Of a stretch of 64,000 nucleotides of DNA, positions 48,398-57,067 are shown in pieces (position 1 is the first letter of the stretch; the number at the start of each line of letters is the position of its first letter). The notes beneath the pieces are model-generated. The model saw only the letters and a list, made by a program, of their open reading frames with translations. It was not told the DNA's origin and ran no database searches. The position numbers and the translations under genes are program-made. Source of the DNA: Thermoanaerobaculia bacterium (GTDB lineage Bacteria > Acidobacteriota > Thermoanaerobaculia > Multivoradales > JAHEKO01); assembly GCA_947259925.1 (NCBI GenBank), contig CAMYOG010000002.1:186269-250268 (forward strand), given 5' to 3'.

Positions 48398-49804
48398 TCA
48401 GTCCACGTAGCCGAGCGCTCGCAGCTTCTCGATCTCCTCGCTGGTCAGCTCGAGCTCCTCGACCGGCTCCTCCGCACCCGACAGCCAGAGCCCCGAGCGC
48501 TGGAGCAGCCGGTCCCGGATCTCGGGGTAGTCGTCGCCGACGTCGGTGGTCTCGAGCGGGTCGCTCTCCAGGTCGTAGAGCGCCACCAGGTCGCCGTCGA
48601 GAGCGGGGTAGACGACCAGCTTCCAGCGCATCGAGCGGGCGGCGAAGACGACCCGCTGGGGGTCGAGCGCGATCACCGGCGGGCGGCCGAAGATGTGAGC
48701 CGCCGCTATCCCCTGCTTCCGCTTGGCCCAGGTTCCTGAGAACGCCAGCCTTCCTGCATCCTGCGCCCGCTCGCCGCGCAGCAGAGGGACCAGGCTCTCG
48801 CCGGCGGGCTGCAGGGACGCGGGCAGAGGAATCCCGAGCAGCTCCAGGGCGGTCGGCAGGATCTCGGTGGTCTCGACGATCTCGTCGAAGAGCGCGGGCG
48901 CCAGCCCTGGCGAGCGGATCAGGAATGGGATGCGGGTCTGGTCGTCGAAGACCGCCGTCGCGTGCGTAAGGTTGATCGAGCCCCCGTGCTCACCCATCGA
49001 CTCGCCGTGGTCGGCGACCACGATGACCGTGGTGTTCTCGAGATCGATCGCTTCGATCATGCGACCCAGAACCTCGTCCTGGTGGACCAGGCCACTGTCG
49101 TAGTAGTCGACGTAGTCGTTGAGGTAACGGTAGAGACGGCCGTCGGCGTCGCGCAGGTTCTGGTCCCGAGGAATCTGCCGCAGAGGCGCTCCCCGGTCTG
49201 CCGATTCGAACAGGCGCGGCAGTGCTGCTTCCTGTGCATAGGGGCCATGGGCGTCGTAGAGGTGAAGGAAGACGAAATAGGGTCGGTCCTGGTCTCCCGA
49301 GTCGAGCCACTCGAGCGCCGCTTCCATGGTTTCTACACCGTCTCTGCGGACGCCCTCGAACGTGGCGTCCCAGACGTCGAAGCCGTGACCCAGACCCTTG
49401 GCAAGCGACCCCTTGAGGGTAAAACCGCTGACGAAGGCACCGGTGCGGAAACCGGCATCACGGAGGATCGCGGGCAGCGTCCGAAAGCGCTTCCGCAGGC
49501 GCGGTCGAGTGACGCCGAAGCCGTGGGTCGGCGGATAGAGCCCGGTCAGCATCGTCGCGTGCGACGGCCCGGTCGCCGTCCACTGGGCGAACGCGTTGGC
49601 GAACAGCGCTCCGCCGGCGGCCAGCCGGTCGAAGTTGGGCGACGTCTGCCGTGGGTAGCCGTACGCCGACAGATGGTCAGGCCGCGTCGTGTCGAGCGAT
49701 ACCAGCAGCAGGTTGCGAGGTGCGGGCTCCGGCCTCGAGCAACCGAGCAGGGTGAGCGTCAGCAGCGCGGCGACGGCGGCCGCAGCCTGGCTAGCGCTTC
49801 GCAT
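48398..49804 (-). CDS. sulfatase-fold lipoprotein with threonine nucleophile site (third, divergent copy)
   Basis: 468 residues with lipobox LTLLGC. It has the compact sulfatase fold without the extra N-terminal domain: LLLVSLDTTRPDHLSAYGY (metal ligands), TATGPSHATMLTG with Thr78 in the place of the formylglycine Cys and His instead of Arg, ADHGESMGEHGG, and C-terminal EKLRALGYVD. As with the tandem pair, a classical formylglycine sulfatase is unlikely. It overlaps the 3' end of the molybdoenzyme gene by 14 bases, an unexplained operon partner for a respiratory enzyme. Confidence 0.88.
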   Translation of the reverse strand: MRSASQAAAAVAALLTLTLLGCSRPEPAPRNLLLVSLDTTRPDHLSAYGYPRQTSPNFDRLAAGGALFANAFAQWTATGPSHATMLTGLYPPTHGFGVTRPRLRKRFRTLPAILRDAGFRTGAFVSGFTLKGSLAKGLGHGFDVWDATFEGVRRDGVETMEAALEWLDSGDQDRPYFVFLHLYDAHGPYAQEAALPRLFESADRGAPLRQIPRDQNLRDADGRLYRYLNDYVDYYDSGLVHQDEVLGRMIEAIDLENTTVIVVADHGESMGEHGGSINLTHATAVFDDQTRIPFLIRSPGLAPALFDEIVETTEILPTALELLGIPLPASLQPAGESLVPLLRGERAQDAGRLAFSGTWAKRKQGIAAAHIFGRPPVIALDPQRVVFAARSMRWKLVVYPALDGDLVALYDLESDPLETTDVGDDYPEIRDRLLQRSGLWLSGAEEPVEELELTSEEIEKLRALGYVD

Positions 49805-52706
49805 CCGGCAGGCGATAGGCAGCGGCCGTCGGCTTGACCGGCCGGATCAGCCAGTGAGGCCGCCGCGTCCCGTCCGGCGAGTTGCCGACCGCGGAGCGAG
49901 TCTTCGCCAGCCACTCCTCGAAGACGCGGATCGACTTGGCGGTGTCGACCGCGACCTCCCCGTACCGGTCCTCGGGCGCCGCCCTGAGCACGCGCACCGC
50001 CTGATGCCAGCAGTGCATGCCCGAGAGCGGATCGGGATGGACCGGGAAGGTCATGTTCTGGTGGACCCCGGCGTCGGTCCACCATATACGCCGGGTGTCC
50101 GGATCGCTCGACTCGAACGGCGCGACCCCCGCTTTGCGGGTCATCCGCCAGCGCGAGTCGGCGCGATCGAGGCCGACGGTCGCCATCAGCTGCCGCTGAC
50201 CCTCGGTCGAGCCGTTGTCCAGCTTCCAGCGCCCCATGTGATGGCTACACGCGACCACGCCCGGGCGAATGCCTTCGGTGACCCACGCCTTGAGCACGAA
50301 GTGGCCGATCCCGGTCTCCACTCGCACCAGATCACCGGTGCGCACCCCGAGGCGCGCCGCGTCGCCCGTGTGCAGCCAGAGTGGATTGGTGTGCGAGATC
50401 TCGTCCAGCCACTTGGCGTTCGCCGACCGGGTGTGGATCTGGGTCGGCAGGCGGAAGGTCGAGATCAGGACCATCTGGTCGTCGTCCAGGTTCTCGGGGT
50501 GGACGTGGCTCTTCATGTAGGTCGGGATGGCGGCGTCGGCCCAGCCCCACTGGGCGAGCGTGGGCGAGTAGAACTCGAGCTTGCCCGACGGCGTCGGAAA
50601 GCCGCGTAGCACTTCGCCGTCGATCCGCACGCCGACCGGCCGCCTGCCGTCCGCGTCGCTGGCCGGTGCGCCGACCGGAGCGAGATTGACCGGCGCCGGC
50701 GCCGGTGTCCGGCTGTAGACCCGGCCGTGCGCGTTCTCAGCGAGGTCGTCCAGCTGGTCGTCCGGCACCGGTTGCTCGTAGACCGGTCCGACGTCGCGAG
50801 CGACTTCGAAGGCGCCATAGCGGCGCATGAAGTCGAGCGGCTCGAGACCCTCCGTTTGTGCCGCCTCGGGCAGCCCAGGCACCGAGTGGTCGAAGATCCA
50901 GCGGTAGTACTCGTCTACCGTCAGACGCTCGCCCGGCCGCTCTTCGGACTCGACGAACTCGCGGATGCCGAGCTCGCCGTCGGGGTCGATCCGCCAGGAG
51001 AGCTCGAGCCAGAACTCGTTCTCCTCCCAGACCTCGCCCGGGTTCGTGTGCCGGGTGTCCCCGACCCGTTCACCCAGCCGCGCGCGCGCGGTCCGCAGCA
51101 CCGGCTGGCGGAAACCGAGCCACTGGGCGTCGTGGGTCTCGTAGGAGTGGAGATCGTGCCGCTCGGCGGCGTTGCCCATCGGCAGGATGTAGTCGGCGAA
51201 GTAGGCGGTCTCGTTCCAGGTCGGAGTGAGCGCGACGTGGAGGCCGACCTTCTCCTCGTCGGTGAGCATCTCGATCCACGAGAACCCGTCCGGGTTGGTC
51301 CAGACCGGGTTGTAGACGCGCGTGAAGTAGGTGTCGAGCCGGCCGCGGCCCTCGCGCACCAGGTGCGGCAGCAGGAACGACAGCTCGTACATCGACAACG
51401 GGTACTCGATCGGCCAGTTGAGGTCGTTCCACGTCTCGGGATGGCGCGGCAGCCGGATCGGCCGTGGGATGAATTTGTTCCAGGCGTTCGGGTAGGTCCC
51501 GCCGGGTGTCGCGATCGCGCCCATCAGGGCGTTGAGCATGAAGAGGGTGCGTGCGACCTGCCAGCCGCCCTCGTTGCTCGCCGAGGCGCTGCGCCAGTTG
51601 TGGGTGGCGAGCCTGGTGCCGGCGGTGGCGACGGTCTCGGCCACCCGGCGCAAGACCTCGGCCTCGATTCCCGACTCCGCGGCGGCGAACTCGAAGGTGT
51701 AGTCCTCGTACTCCGTCTCGAGCATCCGCTCGAAGCTCTCGAACGTCACCTCGAGCCCCGGATGGACCGCCTCCAGATACTCCTGCCAGTTCCACCAGCG
51801 GCGAACGAACTCGCGGTTGTAGAGACGGTTACGGATCAGGTAGCTGGCGATCGCCAGCTGAATCGCCGCCTCCGAGCCGGGCTGCGGAGCCAGCCAGAAG
51901 TCGGCGTGGGTGGCGGTGTTCGAAAGCCGCGTGTCCAGAACGATCAGCTTGGCGCCACGCTGTTTCGCTTCGATGATGCGCTGGGCGTGGGGGTTGAAGT
52001 AGTGCCCGGTCTCGAGGTGCGAGCTGACCAGGAAGATCACCTCGGCGCGAGCGTGATCGGGGCTCGGCCGGTCGATGCCACACCAGAGCTCGTAGCCGGC
52101 GCGGGCGCCCGCCGAGCAGATGTTGGTGTGCGAGTTGTGACCGTCGACCCCCCACGCCGCCATGATCCGCTCGGTGAACCCGTCCTCTCCCGGCCGGCCG
52201 ACGTGGTACATGATCTCGTTCTGTCGGCCTTCGAGCATCGCGGTGCGGATGCGCCCGGCGATGTCGTCGAGCGCCTCCTCCCAGCTCACCCGCGTCCACT
52301 CTCCCTCGCCGCGCGCGCCGGCGCGTCTGAGCGGCTGCAGGATCCGGTCGGGATCGGTCACCTGATTGAGGGTCGCCGGTCCCTTGGCGCAGTTGCGGCC
52401 GCGCGAGCCCGGATGCTCGGGGTTGCCCTCGAACTTGCGCAGCTCGAGCGTCTCTTTGTCGACGTAGGCGAGCAGCCCACACGCCGATTCGCAGTTGAAG
52501 CAGGTCGTCGGCACCAGCATGTAGCGCTTCTCGACCCGCCTGGGCCACGCCTTCGAGTCGAGCTCCACCCAGTCGTCCCAGTGCTCCTTGGGCGGGAAGC
52601 TCGCGAGGTGGATCCGGCTCGGCCCGGGGTAGAAGGTCTCGCCACGCGCCTCGGTCTCGGCCCGGGCCGCGCTCAGTCGTTCGTTCAGCTTGCGGGTGTC
52701 GGTCAT
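49791..52706 (-). CDS. SoeA-like cytoplasmic molybdopterin oxidoreductase (DMSO reductase family)
   Basis: 971 residues. The [4Fe-4S] site is CFNCESACGLLAY...NCAKG (C69, C72, C76, C106) and the likely molybdenum ligand is Cys197 in SHTNICSAGARAGY. Other blocks: MYHVGRPGEDGFTERI and SSHLETGHYFNPHAQRIIEA. There is no twin-arginine signal, so the active site faces the cytoplasm. Together with motifs remembered from SoeA this points to the sulfite-oxidising SoeABC group rather than exported polysulfide or DMSO reductases. It would oxidise sulfite to sulfate (forming APS is not needed) and pass electrons to the membrane partner encoded seven bases upstream. Thiosulfate/polysulfide reduction or another oxyanion cannot be excluded. 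Confidence 0.85.
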   Translation of the reverse strand: MTDTRKLNERLSAARAETEARGETFYPGPSRIHLASFPPKEHWDDWVELDSKAWPRRVEKRYMLVPTTCFNCESACGLLAYVDKETLELRKFEGNPEHPGSRGRNCAKGPATLNQVTDPDRILQPLRRAGARGEGEWTRVSWEEALDDIAGRIRTAMLEGRQNEIMYHVGRPGEDGFTERIMAAWGVDGHNSHTNICSAGARAGYELWCGIDRPSPDHARAEVIFLVSSHLETGHYFNPHAQRIIEAKQRGAKLIVLDTRLSNTATHADFWLAPQPGSEAAIQLAIASYLIRNRLYNREFVRRWWNWQEYLEAVHPGLEVTFESFERMLETEYEDYTFEFAAAESGIEAEVLRRVAETVATAGTRLATHNWRSASASNEGGWQVARTLFMLNALMGAIATPGGTYPNAWNKFIPRPIRLPRHPETWNDLNWPIEYPLSMYELSFLLPHLVREGRGRLDTYFTRVYNPVWTNPDGFSWIEMLTDEEKVGLHVALTPTWNETAYFADYILPMGNAAERHDLHSYETHDAQWLGFRQPVLRTARARLGERVGDTRHTNPGEVWEENEFWLELSWRIDPDGELGIREFVESEERPGERLTVDEYYRWIFDHSVPGLPEAAQTEGLEPLDFMRRYGAFEVARDVGPVYEQPVPDDQLDDLAENAHGRVYSRTPAPAPVNLAPVGAPASDADGRRPVGVRIDGEVLRGFPTPSGKLEFYSPTLAQWGWADAAIPTYMKSHVHPENLDDDQMVLISTFRLPTQIHTRSANAKWLDEISHTNPLWLHTGDAARLGVRTGDLVRVETGIGHFVLKAWVTEGIRPGVVACSHHMGRWKLDNGSTEGQRQLMATVGLDRADSRWRMTRKAGVAPFESSDPDTRRIWWTDAGVHQNMTFPVHPDPLSGMHCWHQAVRVLRAAPEDRYGEVAVDTAKSIRVFEEWLAKTRSAVGNSPDGTRRPHWLIRPVKPTAAAYRLPDAKR

Positions 52707-52713
52707 TCGCGTC

Positions 52714-54246
52714 TCACGCCAGCGGTACCGCCTGTCCGGCCTGAACGTAGGCGTGCTCGAAGGCGAACAGGCCGCCGAGGGTCGCGACCAGAGCGACCTG
52801 CGAGCCGGTCCAGAGCGCCAGAACCCCGATCGCGGTCAGGGCGATACCGCTCCAGAACCAGAGCCGGTACCTGCCGCGGGTCATCTCGGTCGCCGCGAGC
52901 CGCGCATGCGCGGTGGTGTGGGTGAGCGTCAGCTCGCCGGCGATCAGCAACAGGTGGAGCAGGTTGAGCCCGCCGACCAGGTAGAAGAAGGTGTTGGCCG
53001 AGCCCGGTTCGACGTACTCGACCACCGGCAGCAGCACGACCGCACCGGCGAGCAAGGCCTGGACGATCAGATGCGGAGGCAGCAGGGGGTTCTGCCAGAG
53101 GTCCCGTGCCTTCGCCTGGGCGAACAGGTAGGCGGTATAGACCGCGGTCAGTGCCGCGAGCACCGCGCCGAACGGCGCCGCGTAGGCGATCACCTGATCC
53201 GGTCGGTTGCCCACCAGATTGAGGCCCGCATGAGCGGCCAGGACCAGGCCGTAGGCGCCGATGATGAACGCGCCCCGGACCAGCCAGCTGCGCCACTGGG
53301 GCCGGGTGAAGATCAGGAAGAAGCGCTGCGGATGCTCGAGGTCCCAGAGCAGCAGACCACCGGTGATCGTCAGAAAGAAGAGCGCGATCACCGGAGCGAT
53401 CCAATCGAGCAGAGCGAAGGCGCCCTTGATGCCGGCCACCGCCAACAGGGCCGGCGTCATGTAGGCGCCGGCGGCGATCCCCTTGGTCAGGGTATAGAGG
53501 CTGACCCGCCAGTCCCAGGGGGCGGTGTGCGGCACGTCGTAGGAGAGCAGTGCCGACGCCGCGCTGGTGCCGTGCTCCGGGTGTCCGGCCACCACGTGAT
53601 GCCCACCGGAGAGCTGCTGGCTCCACATGAACAGGTCGCCCTCGGGTCGGCGCGCGGCCAGGGGGTCGAGGGTCGTCTGGTGAGCGCCCCGGTAGAAGAG
53701 CTTGGGACCGGTCTCCTTCTCGGGGCGGCGAACCGAGACCGGCTCCCGGTTGACCATCTGTGCCACTCGGGCGCTGGGGTCGTTGATGTCACCGACCAGG
53801 ATCGCTTCGGTCGGACAGACCACCACGCACGCCGGCTCGAGTCCCATGTCGAGACGGTGCGCGCAGAAGTTGCACTTCTCCGCCGAGTGGTCCTCCGGAT
53901 TGATGAAGATCGCGTCGTAGGGGCAGGCGGCGATGCACGCCTTGCAGCCGATGCAGATCGACTTGTCGAAGTCGACGATGCCGTCGTCGCGCTGGAACAT
54001 GGCCGCGGTCGGGCAGGCCTCCGCGCACGGCGGTTCCGCGCACTGGTTGCAGCGCGTTACCTGGAAGGCGCGGCGCGCCTGGGGGAAGACCCCCACGTCG
54101 ACGTACTTGACGTAGGTACGGGTGACCGAGAGCGGCACCTCGTTCTCGGACTTGCAGGCGGTGGTGCAGGCGTGACAGCCGATGCAGCTCTCGTGGTCGA
54201 CGACCTTGGCCCACTCGAGGCCAGCTTCGCTCTCGGCACCAAGCAT
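52714..54246 (-). CDS. fused Fe-S electron-transfer and NrfD-type membrane anchor (SoeB-SoeC-like)
   Basis: 510 residues from ATG 54246. The N-terminal 190 residues are a four-cluster ferredoxin subunit (CIGCHACTTACK, CNQCAEPPCAEACP, CIGCKACIAACP, CNFCAHRLDMGLEPAC). Residues about 230-505 form eight or more hydrophobic helices of the NrfD/PsrC quinone-binding anchor type (TKGIAAGAYMTPALLA, WDLEHPQRFFLIFTRPQWRS). These two parts are normally separate genes (SoeB and SoeC, PsrB and PsrC). The fusion links the molybdoenzyme to the quinone pool. It is divergent from tusA across about 50 bases. No good ribosome site was found for the chosen start. Confidence 0.88.
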   Translation of the reverse strand: MLGAESEAGLEWAKVVDHESCIGCHACTTACKSENEVPLSVTRTYVKYVDVGVFPQARRAFQVTRCNQCAEPPCAEACPTAAMFQRDDGIVDFDKSICIGCKACIAACPYDAIFINPEDHSAEKCNFCAHRLDMGLEPACVVVCPTEAILVGDINDPSARVAQMVNREPVSVRRPEKETGPKLFYRGAHQTTLDPLAARRPEGDLFMWSQQLSGGHHVVAGHPEHGTSAASALLSYDVPHTAPWDWRVSLYTLTKGIAAGAYMTPALLAVAGIKGAFALLDWIAPVIALFFLTITGGLLLWDLEHPQRFFLIFTRPQWRSWLVRGAFIIGAYGLVLAAHAGLNLVGNRPDQVIAYAAPFGAVLAALTAVYTAYLFAQAKARDLWQNPLLPPHLIVQALLAGAVVLLPVVEYVEPGSANTFFYLVGGLNLLHLLLIAGELTLTHTTAHARLAATEMTRGRYRLWFWSGIALTAIGVLALWTGSQVALVATLGGLFAFEHAYVQAGQAVPLA

Positions 54247-54297
54247 CGGAACGTAAGAGTATCCAAAGTTCGGAGCAAAGGGGCGATCCTTGGGCGT

Positions 54298-54546
54298 ATG
54301 ATCTCGGGCGTGACGGAGCTTCGGGTCGCCGCCGAGATCGACTGCCGAGGACTCCTCTGCCCGTTGCCGATCCTGCGGACGCGCAAGGCACTCGAAGGTC
54401 TGAGCTCGGGCGAGCTGCTCAGGATGATCGCCACCGATCCCGGCTCGGTGCCGGATATGGCGGCGTTCAGTCGCATGACCGGACACACGGTCGAGCAGCG
54501 CGACGAACAGGACGGCGAGTTCATCTTCCTCGTCCGCAAGGCGTAG
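54298..54546 (+). CDS. tusA: TusA family sulfurtransferase
   Basis: 82 residues from ATG 54298 (GTG 54310 is possible). It has the sulfur-carrier signature EIDCRGLLCPLPILRTRKAL with the active cysteine in CPLP, then LLRMIATDPGS and FLVRKA. It carries sulfur as a persulfide in the cytoplasm. It sits before a DsrE2-type gene (12 bases) and is divergent from the Soe-like operon, a combination known from dissimilatory sulfur metabolism. A tRNA-thiolation role is less likely given this context. Confidence 0.93.
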   Translation: MISGVTELRVAAEIDCRGLLCPLPILRTRKALEGLSSGELLRMIATDPGSVPDMAAFSRMTGHTVEQRDEQDGEFIFLVRKA

Positions 54547-54558
54547 TCGACACCGGAC

Positions 54559-55086
54559 ATGGGACGAGACGGCACCCCCGACAAACGGAAGCGGCTGGCG
54601 CTGATCGCCTCCAGGGGGACGCTCGATTGGGCCTACCCGCCCTACCTGCTCGCCTCCACCGCGGCGGCGCTCGGCATGGAGGTCGGGGTCTTCTTCACGT
54701 TCTACGGGCTGCCGCTCCTGCTCAGGGAGCTCGACCCCAAGCTCTCGGCGCACGGCAACCCGGCCCTGCCGCTGAAGGTGCCGTTCGGCCCCGAGGCGCT
54801 GCGCGACGTCGCCTGGCCGGTGCCGAACGTGATCTCGGCCAACCTGCCCGGCTTCGACAGCATGGCGACTTCGATGATGAAGAAGACGTTCGAGCAGCAG
54901 GGTGTGGCGACGATCCACGAGCTCCGCCAGGCGTGCATCGACTCGGGCGTTCGACTGATCGCCTGTCAGATGACCATGGGTCTCTTCGGCTTCGACCCGG
55001 CCGATTTCATCGACGAAGCCGAGCCGGGGGGCGCGGCGACCTTCCTCGAGTTCGCCGCCGACGCCGACATCAGCCTGTTCGTCTAG
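54559..55086 (+). CDS. dsrE2: DsrE2-like protein (DsrE/F/H superfamily)
   Basis: 175 residues. Typical blocks: RLALIASRGTLDWAYPPYLLAST, ALGMEVGVFFTFYGLPLL, NVISANLPGFDSMATSMM, and a conserved cysteine in LIACQMTMGLFGF. DsrE2 proteins are membrane-associated sulfur-trafficking partners of TusA and rhodanese. It forms a two-gene unit with tusA. It is convergent with the SagB-like gene. Confidence 0.92.
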   Translation: MGRDGTPDKRKRLALIASRGTLDWAYPPYLLASTAAALGMEVGVFFTFYGLPLLLRELDPKLSAHGNPALPLKVPFGPEALRDVAWPVPNVISANLPGFDSMATSMMKKTFEQQGVATIHELRQACIDSGVRLIACQMTMGLFGFDPADFIDEAEPGGAATFLEFAADADISLFV

Positions 55087-55104
55087 TGCCGCTCTTCCGC
55101 TCCG

Positions 55105-55701
55105 TCAGCGAGCTTGGCCCACGGGAATCAGGTAGAGGGGCCGTTGATCGGACGGCAGCGCGAGCGACTGGTGAAGCTCATCGTCCTCGAAGGCGCCGAT
55201 GACCACGGCGCCGAGGTCGAGCGCTACGGCCTGCAGCAGCAGATTCTGCGCCGCGTGTCCGACCTCCATGTGGACATACCGGGCGCTACGGCGCCGGCCG
55301 TACCTGGCGGCGGTCCGTTCGTAGACCGCCGCCATCACGAACACCGCGGGCGCTTCGCGCAGCGCCGGCTGCTCGAGTGCGGTCTCGAAGATGCGCGCGC
55401 GCAGGTCCCGACTGCTGACCCGCCGCAGCAGGTGCCGCCCCGGCTGGTAGTGGTAGAAGCCCTGGGCGAGCGCTACATAGAGCTCCAGAGGGAAGAGAGC
55501 GCCGGCCGACGGCGCCGCGCGATCCCCCTCCTCGTTGGTGATGCCCTGGGCGGCCCAGAGGAGCAGGGACAGCTCCCTCTCGGTCAGAGCGCGGTCGGTG
55601 AACTCCCGTACCGAGCGTCGTCGAGCCAGGCTCTCCTCCAGGGAGAGAGCTCCACGTGTCGATGGTGGTGGCAGGCGGATCCGGTCTGCCCTCGCGGTCA
55701 C
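55105..55701 (-). CDS. SagB/ThcOx family nitroreductase-type dehydrogenase
   Basis: 198 residues, FMN nitroreductase fold: SLARRRSVREFTDRALTERE, LLWAAQGITNEEG, APSAGALFPLELYVAL, MEVGHAAQNLLLQAVALDLG, VVIGAFEDDELHQSL. SagB/ThcOx proteins oxidise azolines in peptide natural products, but many stand-alone members like this one have unknown substrates. No cyclodehydratase or precursor peptide is seen nearby, so a RiPP cluster is not supported. Confidence 0.9.
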   Translation of the reverse strand: MTARADRIRLPPPSTRGALSLEESLARRRSVREFTDRALTERELSLLLWAAQGITNEEGDRAAPSAGALFPLELYVALAQGFYHYQPGRHLLRRVSSRDLRARIFETALEQPALREAPAVFVMAAVYERTAARYGRRRSARYVHMEVGHAAQNLLLQAVALDLGAVVIGAFEDDELHQSLALPSDQRPLYLIPVGQAR

Positions 55702-55822
55702 CCCATTCCCCTCCGGTGTCCAGCCTACCCGAATCCGATGCCTGCGCCCGGGAGTCGCCGAGGCCCCCCAGGACTGCTAGCCTCGAACGAGGAGGTTGCG
55801 GGAACGCCTGCAGCCCGAGCCG

Positions 55823-57067
55823 ATGCACCGACGGGATTTCCTTGCTCTCGCGGGCAGGACGTTTGGCCTACTGGCGTTGCCGTGGGCGTCGATGAGACCG
55901 ACCGAGAGCCTGGCCGCCGAGACGCCGCGCCGAGTCAAGCTCTTTCTCGGCGGCGACGTGATGACCGGTCGGGGGATCGATCAGGTGTTGGCTCAGCCGA
56001 GCGATCCACGGCTCTACGAACCGGCCGTCACCGACGCTCGCCGCTACGTCGAGCTGGCCGAGCGCGCGAACGGCCCGATCCCGAAGCCGGTCGAGCCTTC
56101 GTATGTCTGGGGCGATGCGCTCACCGCACTCGAGCGGGCGGCGCCGGACGCCCGGATCATCAACCTGGAGACCGCGGTGACCCGGAGCGCGGAGTACTGG
56201 CCGAGAAAGGGCATCAACTACAGGATGCATCCTGACAACGTCTCCTGCCTCACGGCCGCGGCTATCGATTGCTGCGTCCTGGCCAACAACCACGTCCTCG
56301 ACTGGGGCTATCCGGGACTCGCCGAGACGCTGAGGACGCTCCGGGGATCCGGTATCGAAACGGCCGGGGCCGGCGCCGACGCGGCGGCGGCCGAAGCGCC
56401 CGCCACCCTAGATCTCGGCAGCGGGGGACGGGTGCTGGTCTTCTCGGTCGGCTCCGACACCAGCGGCATCCCGCGCTCGTGGGCCGCCGGAGCGAGCCAG
56501 CCGGGGGTTGCCCTGCTGACCGACGTCTCCGATGCCGCCGCCGACCGTCTGGCCGCTCGCATCGACATGGCGCGGAAGCCGGGCGATCTGATCGTGGTCT
56601 CGATCCACTGGGGCCCGAATTGGGGCTACAGGATCCCGCGCGCCCACCGGAGGTTCGCGCACCGTTTGATCGCAGCGGGTGCCGCCGACCTGATCCAAGG
56701 GCACTCGTCGCACCACCCGATGGGGATCGAAGTGTTTCGCGATCGGCTGATCCTGTACGGCTGCGGTGACTTCCTGAACGACTACGAGGGGATCGGTGGG
56801 TACGAGGAGTACCGGCCCGACCTCTCGTTGGCCTATCTTCCGAGTCTGGATGCCGCAACCGGTAGGTTGGCGAGCCTGGAGATCGTCCCCTTCCAGATCC
56901 GGCGTTTTCGCTGCACCCGCGTAGGTCGCGAGGACGCGCTCTGGCTCCGCGACCGACTGAGCCGGGAAGGAGCGCCCCTGGGCACACGACTCGACCCTCT
57001 CCGGGAGACGACGCTGACTCTCGATTGGCGAAAGGAGTCGGGCGAGCAGGGGAGTGCGACCCTATAG
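55823..57067 (+). CDS. CapA family metallophosphoesterase-like protein
   Basis: 414 residues from ATG 55823; a TTG at 55796 lies right after GGAGG and is an alternative start. The N-terminus HRRDFLALAGRTFGLLALP resembles a twin-arginine signal. CapA/PgsA-type blocks: LFLGGDVMTGRGIDQVL, INLETAVT, NYRMHPDNVSCL, CCVLANNHVLDWGYPGL, VVSIHWGPNWG and GHSSHHPMGIEVF. The family is linked to poly-gamma-glutamate anchoring or export, but many members are of unknown role. It acts outside the cytoplasm if the signal is real. Confidence 0.9.
   Translation: MHRRDFLALAGRTFGLLALPWASMRPTESLAAETPRRVKLFLGGDVMTGRGIDQVLAQPSDPRLYEPAVTDARRYVELAERANGPIPKPVEPSYVWGDALTALERAAPDARIINLETAVTRSAEYWPRKGINYRMHPDNVSCLTAAAIDCCVLANNHVLDWGYPGLAETLRTLRGSGIETAGAGADAAAAEAPATLDLGSGGRVLVFSVGSDTSGIPRSWAAGASQPGVALLTDVSDAAADRLAARIDMARKPGDLIVVSIHWGPNWGYRIPRAHRRFAHRLIAAGAADLIQGHSSHHPMGIEVFRDRLILYGCGDFLNDYEGIGGYEEYRPDLSLAYLPSLDAATGRLASLEIVPFQIRRFRCTRVGREDALWLRDRLSREGAPLGTRLDPLRETTLTLDWRKESGEQGSATL

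Noticed and set aside
54247..54918. N-terminal extension of the Fe-S/NrfD fusion beyond 54246
   Set aside because: It would run antisense through tusA and dsrE2, both clearly coding on the + strand.
55105..55701. RiPP (azoline) biosynthesis cluster suggested by the SagB-like gene
   Set aside because: No cyclodehydratase, YcaO or precursor peptide found nearby; stand-alone SagB-like proteins are common.
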